A program made the translations under genes and the position numbers. Below are positions 58,853 through 64,000 of a stretch of 64,000 nt of DNA, in pieces. The notes below the pieces were generated by a model. The model was not told the origin of the DNA. It did no database searches and saw nothing but the letters and a program-made list of their open reading frames with translations. Location: assembly GCA_052289195.1 (NCBI GenBank), contig DAWAJD010000004.1, positions 17,855-81,854 of the forward strand, given 5' to 3'. The DNA is from UBA4644 sp900555855 (GTDB lineage: Bacteria > Bacillota > Clostridia > Oscillospirales > Butyricicoccaceae). How positions within the stretch are numbered: the stretch's first letter is position 1; every line of letters starts with the position of its first letter.

Positions 58853-59716
58853 ATGTCCAGAAAAGCGACTGAGTTTCAGAAAAAGGAAATGAGCAGAATG
58901 TATCGGGGCAAGGAGATCTTCAAGCCCCTGAACACCGGCTGGATCGACGAACATGTGGCCTGCGTCCGGGAGTGGGTGGCAAATATCTTCTTCTACCGCA
59001 AGGGCGAGACCACCATCATGATCGACGCCGGCTACAATTACGACCGTCTGGCGGAGAAAATGGGCTGGCTGGGCATCGATCCCGCCTCCATCCGGCAGAT
59101 CCTCATCACCCATCAGGATACCGACCATGTGGGCGCCGTGGAAGCAGACAGCCCCGGCCTGTTTCAAAAGGCAGTGCTGTATGTGGGCGAGATCGAAAAC
59201 CGCTATCTCACCGGGGCGGTCCGCCGCCGGGTGATCTACCGGCTCTACAAGCTGCCGCAGGTGACCATCCGCAACGAAAAGGTGCTGCTGCAGGACGGCC
59301 AGGTCCTGGAGATCGACGGGATCCGGATCGAGTGCTTCCTGGTCCCGGGACACACCTGGGGACACATGGTATATCTCATCGACGACAAATATCTCTTTAC
59401 CGGCGACACCCTCTGGTTCGGCGCAGACGGCGGCTACAGCTTTATCTCCTCGCTGGCGGAGGACAACCGGCTGGCGGTAAAATCGCTGGCGCAGCTGGAG
59501 CAAAGGCTCCGCGCCCGGGGGCTGCAGCCGGTGTTTCTCACCGGCCATACCGGCTGGACGGACAACTTCGCCTTTGCCTTCGCCCATAAGGACGCGCTTT
59601 GCTCGCCCTTCAAAAAGCGGGTCCATGACCCTGCCGCGCCCTACGACGCCTATGACGAAACGGATGACACGGAGGAAAAGGCAAAGGCCGGCTATCTGAA
59701 AGGTGTGGGACGGTGA
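58853..59716 (+). CDS. MBL-fold hydrolase, HxDxDH variant
   Basis: 287 residues. The zinc motif reads ILITHQDTDHVGAVE (about 82-96), with Asp where most members have the second His. Later ligands are present: VPGHTWGHMVY, LFTGDTLWFG and LTGHTGWTD. Alternatives with H-x-D-x-D-H exist in the fold. It overlaps the next reading frame by four bases (GTGA at 59713). Confidence 0.88.
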   Translation: MSRKATEFQKKEMSRMYRGKEIFKPLNTGWIDEHVACVREWVANIFFYRKGETTIMIDAGYNYDRLAEKMGWLGIDPASIRQILITHQDTDHVGAVEADSPGLFQKAVLYVGEIENRYLTGAVRRRVIYRLYKLPQVTIRNEKVLLQDGQVLEIDGIRIECFLVPGHTWGHMVYLIDDKYLFTGDTLWFGADGGYSFISSLAEDNRLAVKSLAQLEQRLRARGLQPVFLTGHTGWTDNFAFAFAHKDALCSPFKKRVHDPAAPYDAYDETDDTEEKAKAGYLKGVGR

Positions 59717-60366
59717 AGGTCTATGTTTTTGGCCGGAAAGACGCGCCGGCGATCCTGCTGCTGCCCGGCAGGAAGGGCAATTTCGGCGCGGTGATCCCGC
59801 TGCTGCAGCAGGAGTTCCGCGTGCTCTGCGTCAGCTAGACGGCTTTGACGAGACGGAGCAGACGGAGTTTCCCACCATGCTGGAGGAGACGGAGAAGAGC
59901 GGAGCCTATCTCCGGGAGCATTGCGGCGGACGGATCCGGGCGGCCTACGGCTGCATCGCCATCCTGAGCTATTATGTGGTGTGCAGAGCGGTCACCTCCT
60001 TCCGGGAGATCGAGGAGATGAAGGAAAATCTGATCCTTCCCGCCTTCCGCCGGCTGCAGTTTGTGGACTGCAACAAGCCCTTCTGGCGAAGGCTCATGCA
60101 TCGGGCCTTCTGCTCGGCCAAGGCGCGCTGCGACAGGTGGCACGACTATGAGATGCAGGTGGCGCCCTACAAGAAGGGGCGGCCCATTTATTATGAGTTT
60201 ACGGCCTGCCCCGCAGCGGAGTTCGCGAAAAAGCATGGGCTTACGGACATCATGCCCGCCCTGTGCAATGTGGACTTTGCATCCATGGAGCTGCTTCATG
60301 CCCGCCTGGTGCGGACGACCACCTGCGCATGCGGCGACCGGTGCGATTATACCATCTGCGGCGGCG
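59713..60366 (+). pseudogene. Fusion remnant: alpha/beta hydrolase N-part joined to L-2-amino-thiazoline-4-carboxylate-hydrolase-like C-part
   Basis: From GTG 59713 the frame reads VKVYVFGRKDAPAILLLPG, an alpha/beta hydrolase start, and stops at TAG 59836. One base appears lost there (AGCTA-GACGGC); in the next frame it continues DGFDETEQTEFPTMLEETEK and GRIRAAYGC. At about 59955, where such hydrolases have the nucleophile elbow, it turns into another protein: CPAAEFAKKHGLTDIMPALC and CACGDRCDYTICG, the C-terminal pattern of the family of the gene at 61348. So a deletion joined two genes, and a frameshift followed or preceded it. Confidence 0.82.
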
Positions 60367-60452
60367 CTGTCCGGGATCATGGCGCTGCTCCTCCGCTGAG
60401 GGGGGACGCGGAAGCGCCCATTTGTCAGCTTGTCAGAAAGGGAGAAAGGCTT

Positions 60453-61316
60453 ATGAAATACAAAATCGAAAAAAATACCGTGCAGGAGACGCTGATCATC
60501 CCGCTTTACGCCCGGAAGGTGTGCTCGGAGCTGTATCCGGAGCTTTACCGGGATGAGACGGCGGTCCGTCTGCTCCAGCGGATCGACTACGATTTTTCGG
60601 AGGCGGCGCAGAAATCCCGCAGCCTGATGCAGCGCTTCGGCTCGCTGGAGGTGGCCATGCGGCAGAACGATCTGGCCTTTGAGGTGCGGGAGTATCTGAA
60701 GACCCATCCCGGCGCGGCGGTGGTCAACCTGGGCTGCGGGCTGGACGATACCGGCCGGCGCTGCGACAACGGCAGCTGCAGGCTCTATAATCTGGATTTC
60801 CCCGATGTGATCGCGGTGCGCGATGCGCTTCTGCCCGCCGGAGAGCGGGAGGAAAACATTCCCTGTGATCTCAACGATGCAGACTGGATCGGGAAGATCG
60901 ACGCCTCCGGCGGCGCGGTGTTTTTCGCCTCCGGCGTGTTCTATTATTTCCTGACGGAGCAGGTGAAGGCGCTGGTGCGGCGTCTGACAGACGCCTTTCC
61001 CGGCGGCGTTCTGGTATTTGACGCCGCCAACCGGACGGCGGTAAAGATGATCGCAAAGACCTGGCTCAAAAGCGCCAGGATCAAGGATGTGGGCGCTTAT
61101 TTTGCGGTCTCCGACGCGAAGGAAGAGCTTTCCCCGTGGGACAGCCGTCTGCAGGTCTCCAGCCGGGGCTATATGCTGGGTTACAGTGATTTGAAAGACC
61201 CTTCTGTTAACGGCTTTTTCCGATTCCTTGCCAAGGTCGGCGATGGAATGATGAAGATGCAGATTGTGAAGATTGGATTTGAAGGAAAAGATAGGGTAGA
61301 ATATGAAAAAGTATGA
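60453..61316 (+). CDS. LCMT/TcmP-like class I methyltransferase
   Basis: 287 residues from ATG 60453 (GGGAG upstream), though the frame is open upstream into the remnant. Landmarks: ETLIIPLYARKVCSELYPEL, VVNLGCGLDDTGRRCD (motif I, about 91), YNLDFPDVIAVRDALLP, FFASGVFYYFLTEQVKALV. These are typical of leucine-carboxyl/TcmP-type O-methyltransferases. Codon use and GC shift abruptly near residue 245 (about 61185), but the frame continues to a family-like C-terminus. Confidence 0.88.
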   Translation: MKYKIEKNTVQETLIIPLYARKVCSELYPELYRDETAVRLLQRIDYDFSEAAQKSRSLMQRFGSLEVAMRQNDLAFEVREYLKTHPGAAVVNLGCGLDDTGRRCDNGSCRLYNLDFPDVIAVRDALLPAGEREENIPCDLNDADWIGKIDASGGAVFFASGVFYYFLTEQVKALVRRLTDAFPGGVLVFDAANRTAVKMIAKTWLKSARIKDVGAYFAVSDAKEELSPWDSRLQVSSRGYMLGYSDLKDPSVNGFFRFLAKVGDGMMKMQIVKIGFEGKDRVEYEKV

Positions 61317-61347
61317 CTTGCGTTATATGTGATTGGAGGGACAAAAA

Positions 61348-61983
61348 GTGAACTATTTCGGAATGCCTTTCGGCATGTGGACTCTGTTGGCAAAATCGTT
61401 TCGCACTCAGCTTACCGAGATATTCGGCTACAATGATGAAAGCGCCAGGGACATAACCCACAAGGCAAAAGCAAAATATAAAGAGATTATCTCCGGACTG
61501 CCCGAATTTGAAAAAGGTGACCGCTTCAAAATGAATCTTGTCAATTGTGCAATGATCGGGGCGTTCATCCTTTCCATGCCACAGCGCCCGGAGATGGACA
61601 GCCTGACGGATTACTACGCAAAATCCATGATGACAACGCCCATGCGGTGGTTTTGCCGTAAGAGCGGAAAAAGCAAGTTTACTGCAAAGGATATTGCTGC
61701 AATGAAAGCTACCGCTGCCCTGAAGGCAGCTGACCGCAACCCCTACTCGTGGAACATGGAGTTTTACGAATATCCGGATGGCAGTGGCTACGAGGGACGC
61801 TTTACCCAATGCGGCATCTGTGTATTGATGAAAGAGCTGGGGCTGTATGACCTGACTCCTGCCCTGTGCCATCTGGATTATACCATGAGTGAGGCAGGAG
61901 GTGTGACGGATTTTGTTCGGCAGTATACCATTGCCTCCGGCGGCCCCTACTGTGACTGTGGGTACAAAAAGAAAAGTTTCTGA
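61348..61983 (+). CDS. L-2-amino-thiazoline-4-carboxylic acid hydrolase-like protein
   Basis: 211 residues from GTG 61348 (GGAGGG upstream; TTG 61333 is an in-frame alternative). The C-terminal half has FTQCGICVLMKELGLYDLTP, ALCHLDYTM and GGPYCDCGY, the Cys pattern of the ATC hydrolase family, which in characterised cases opens a thiazoline ring to give cysteine. The actual substrate here is unknown. More AT-rich than genes before it. It is the intact counterpart of the fragment at 59955-60366. Confidence 0.8.
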   Translation: MNYFGMPFGMWTLLAKSFRTQLTEIFGYNDESARDITHKAKAKYKEIISGLPEFEKGDRFKMNLVNCAMIGAFILSMPQRPEMDSLTDYYAKSMMTTPMRWFCRKSGKSKFTAKDIAAMKATAALKAADRNPYSWNMEFYEYPDGSGYEGRFTQCGICVLMKELGLYDLTPALCHLDYTMSEAGGVTDFVRQYTIASGGPYCDCGYKKKSF

Positions 61984-62017
61984 AATGACACCTATGCGAC
62001 CAGCACAAAATGCAGCA

Positions 62018-62047
62018 TTGTGGAACAATTAGGGGGTGTGGTATACT
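62018..62047 (+). promoter_or_regulatory. Probable promoter of glgX
   Basis: TTGTGG (62018-62023), an 18-bp spacer and TATACT (62042-62047), about 100 bp before the start codon. Confidence 0.6.
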
Positions 62048-62144
62048 TTAAGCATAACTCTGCAGCCGTAAATGAATTGGTCATGGGGAGGCGGCAGAGG
62101 AGATCAGGACAGAAGCGAAGAATACAGGCAAAGGAGTCTGAGCA

Positions 62145-64000
62145 ATGGATGGGAAATCAATGGTTGTGACAGAGGAAAAGCATCTTATACCATTGGATAA
62201 GGTTAACGGATATGACGTAAGACCCGGGTTTTATGGAATTAACGGAGCAACGGCGCTAAGAGAGGGTGTGAATTTTACGGTGTGCTCTCTGGAAGCAACA
62301 GCGGGGGAGCTCCTTTTGTATNNNNNNNNNNACCGGATCGGTGGTGTCTATTCCATGATCGTTTTTGGATTGGATATTTATGATTTTGAGTACGCTTACC
62401 GGGTGGATGGTCCATATGCTCCGGAAAAGGGTCTTATTTATGACAAAACACAGCCACTTCTGGATCCCTATGCAAGAGCAGTTACCGGACAGAGCGTATG
62501 GGGAGAACAGCCTAATCAGGATCATGGGTACCGGGCCAGAGTAGTGGTCAATGATTTTGACTGGGGGGATCATGTGGATCCGGTCAGACCGATTCAGGAT
62601 CTGATTATCTATGAGCTTCATGTCCGGGGATTTACGAAGGATGCCTCTTCCGGGGTTGAACATCCGGGAACCTTTGCGGGGATCCGGCAAAAAATTCCAT
62701 ACCTTAAGGATCTGGGAATCACCGCAGTGGAGCTTATGCCGGTATTTGAGTTTGATGAGACGATGGGAAGGCGTGAGGTTAACGGCCGGATGCTTCTGGA
62801 TTACTGGGGATATAATCCGGTTAGCTTTTTTGCACCGAACACCAGCTATACTGCACAAAAAGAATTTAACCGGGAAGGTGATGAACTGAAGGGGCTGATT
62901 CGGGAGCTGAATGCCAATGGCATTGAAGTGATTCTTGATGTGGTTTTTAACCATACTGCAGAAGGAAATGAAAAGGGACCCTTCTTTTCGTTTAAGGGCT
63001 TCGATAACCGGGTTTATTACATGCTTACCCCGGAGGGGTTGTATTATAATTTCAGTGGGTGCGGCAACACGCTGAACTGCAATCATCCGGTTGTGCAGCA
63101 GATGATTCTGGAATGCTTAAGGTACTGGACGATAGAATACCATGTAGACGGCTTCCGGTTTGATCTGGCCAGTATTCTGGGACGGAATGAAGATGGTTCG
63201 CCCATGAATCAGCCGCCGCTGTTAAAAAATCTGGCAGGAGATCCGGTTCTGCGTAATGTAAAGCTTATCGCAGAGGCATGGGATGCCGGTGGTCTTTATC
63301 AGGTGGGCAGTTTCCCGGCCTTTACCCGATGGGCAGAGTGGAACGGAAAGTACAGGGACGATATGAGAAGCTTTTTAAAAGGAGATTACTGGTTTGCGGC
63401 TGCTGCGGCAAACCGGTTGACCGGATCTATGGATTTGTATACCGGTCAGTATAAGGGCTATGATTCTTCTATTAATTTTATTACCTGTCATGACGGCTTT
63501 TCACTTTGGGATCTTTATTCTTATAACGGAAAACACAACGAGGACAATGGCTGGAACAATTCTGATGGGCATGATGATAACCGGAGCTGGAACTGTGGAG
63601 AAGAGGGAGAAACATCGGATCCGGAAATACAAAAGCTTCGTCTCAGAATGATGAAAAATGCATGTCTGGCTCTGATGTGCAGCCGGGGAACGCCTATGTT
63701 TCTTGCCGGGGATGAATTTGGAGATACCCGTTTTGGAAATAATAATCCCTATTGTCAGGATAATGGAATTTCCTGGCTGGACTGGAATCGTCTTAAGACG
63801 AACCGGGAGCTTTACCGGTTTTTCAAAAAGATGATCCGGTTTCGAAAGGAGCATCCGGCAATCCGGAGTGACCAGGCACAATCAGAGACCGGTTTTCCGA
63901 CAGTAAGTGTTCATACAGACAAACCTTTTGAGCATGAAATCAATTCTGACACAAAGGCTCTTGCGGTCTGTTATGCAGGAAAGACCGGTCAGGGAGAGGA
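62145..64000 (+). CDS. glgX: Glycogen debranching enzyme (GH13), 3' partial and interrupted by a gap
   Basis: Starts at ATG 62145 (AAGGAG 8 bp upstream) and runs past the window end. The CBM48-like N-terminal domain is cut by ten N at 62322-62331; the frame is the same on both sides (LLLY before, YSMIVFGLDIYDFEYAYRVD after). GH13 regions: I DVVFNHTAEG, II GFRFDLASIL (nucleophile Asp), III LIAEAWDAGG (acid Glu), IV FITCHDGFS. It hydrolyses alpha-1,6 branches of glycogen or limit dextrins. Codon use is unlike the first 61 kb. Confidence 0.9.
   Translation, partial: MDGKSMVVTEEKHLIPLDKVNGYDVRPGFYGINGATALREGVNFTVCSLEATAGELLLYXXXXRIGGVYSMIVFGLDIYDFEYAYRVDGPYAPEKGLIYDKTQPLLDPYARAVTGQSVWGEQPNQDHGYRARVVVNDFDWGDHVDPVRPIQDLIIYELHVRGFTKDASSGVEHPGTFAGIRQKIPYLKDLGITAVELMPVFEFDETMGRREVNGRMLLDYWGYNPVSFFAPNTSYTAQKEFNREGDELKGLIRELNANGIEVILDVVFNHTAEGNEKGPFFSFKGFDNRVYYMLTPEGLYYNFSGCGNTLNCNHPVVQQMILECLRYWTIEYHVDGFRFDLASILGRNEDGSPMNQPPLLKNLAGDPVLRNVKLIAEAWDAGGLYQVGSFPAFTRWAEWNGKYRDDMRSFLKGDYWFAAAAANRLTGSMDLYTGQYKGYDSSINFITCHDGFSLWDLYSYNGKHNEDNGWNNSDGHDDNRSWNCGEEGETSDPEIQKLRLRMMKNACLALMCSRGTPMFLAGDEFGDTRFGNNNPYCQDNGISWLDWNRLKTNRELYRFFKKMIRFRKEHPAIRSDQAQSETGFPTVSVHTDKPFEHEINSDTKALAVCYAGKTGQGE
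62322..62331. other. Assembly gap (10 N) inside glgX
   Basis: Ten N. Family proteins usually have a dozen or more residues between the flanking motifs, so the ten bases are probably a placeholder for a longer missing piece. Confidence 0.98.

Overview
The window is mostly GC-rich, densely coded Gram-positive DNA. It has strong AAGGAGG-type ribosome sites, TTGACA-17-TATAAT promoters, many stop/start overlaps (ATGA, GTGA) and compact hairpin-plus-T terminators. Gene content (YqhQ-PrmC, RecD2, MtaB, RimO, a THF-riboswitch FolT, a yybP-ykoY/GDT1 unit, PadR-DUF2812, arginine deiminase genes, EFR1-type ferredoxin, desulfoferrodoxin-like protein) fits an anaerobic Clostridia member, probably Oscillospirales; this is an inference from gene content and base composition. 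Two 10-N runs mark scaffold joins. From about 61.19 kb to the end, base composition and codon use become clearly more AT-rich, so the last 2.8 kb is either transferred DNA or comes from another genome.

Layout. 0-3.3 kb: end of an MBL hydrolase, tyrS, a five-tRNA operon (Gly, Arg, His, Gln, Lys), then an XRE regulator divergent from a small orphan protein. 3.3-9.8 kb: a clostripain-like lipoprotein, then an overlapping operon of ECF sigma factor, membrane anti-sigma-like protein, lipoprotein, MBOAT acyltransferase and DHHW protein. 9.8-14 kb: a methyltransferase with mtaB (minus), a D-Ala-D-Ala carboxypeptidase and a P-loop protein. 14-24.4 kb: calcium-repeat lipoprotein plus two-component pair, yqhQ-prmC, an embedded type II restriction-modification pair whose nuclease is recognisably EcoRI-like, then recA-recX-rimO. 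24.4-32.7 kb: pgsA, cysS, a kinase gene broken by an in-frame TGA, LD-carboxypeptidase, methyltransferase, recD2, comF, mreB. 32.8-33.1 kb: a structured non-coding element between two copies of one terminator.

33-43 kb: PadR-DUF2812, an anion permease, Mn-riboswitch/GDT1, an amidohydrolase-fold protein lacking its metal histidines, THF-riboswitch/FolT, a flavoprotein behind a putative attenuator, a superoxide-reductase-like protein and an M18 aminopeptidase. 43-48 kb: the arginine deiminase operon arcA-arcB-arcC behind a consensus promoter with a candidate ARG box, then a decayed MATE gene and its TetR regulator. 48-56.8 kb: EFR1 ferredoxin, two linked G3E GTPases (one very His-rich), an APC transporter, a membrane-anchored parvulin, a GNAT protein, a Cys-rich secreted protein, an HD protein and tRNA-Arg. 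56.9-57.4 kb is repeat-like and non-coding. 57.5-62 kb: a TetR, methyltransferase, MBL, alpha/beta hydrolase, L-2-amino-thiazoline-4-carboxylate-hydrolase-like and methyltransferase cluster that is partly degraded and mosaic. The window ends inside glgX.

How parts work together: prmC overlaps the modification methylase gene, tying it to a housekeeping operon, while recA next door has its own SOS-type promoter. The arc genes degrade arginine to ornithine, ammonia, CO2 and ATP. Mn and folate uptake or efflux are set by riboswitches. The sigma/anti-sigma pair probably controls acylation of a surface polymer by the MBOAT-DHHW pair.
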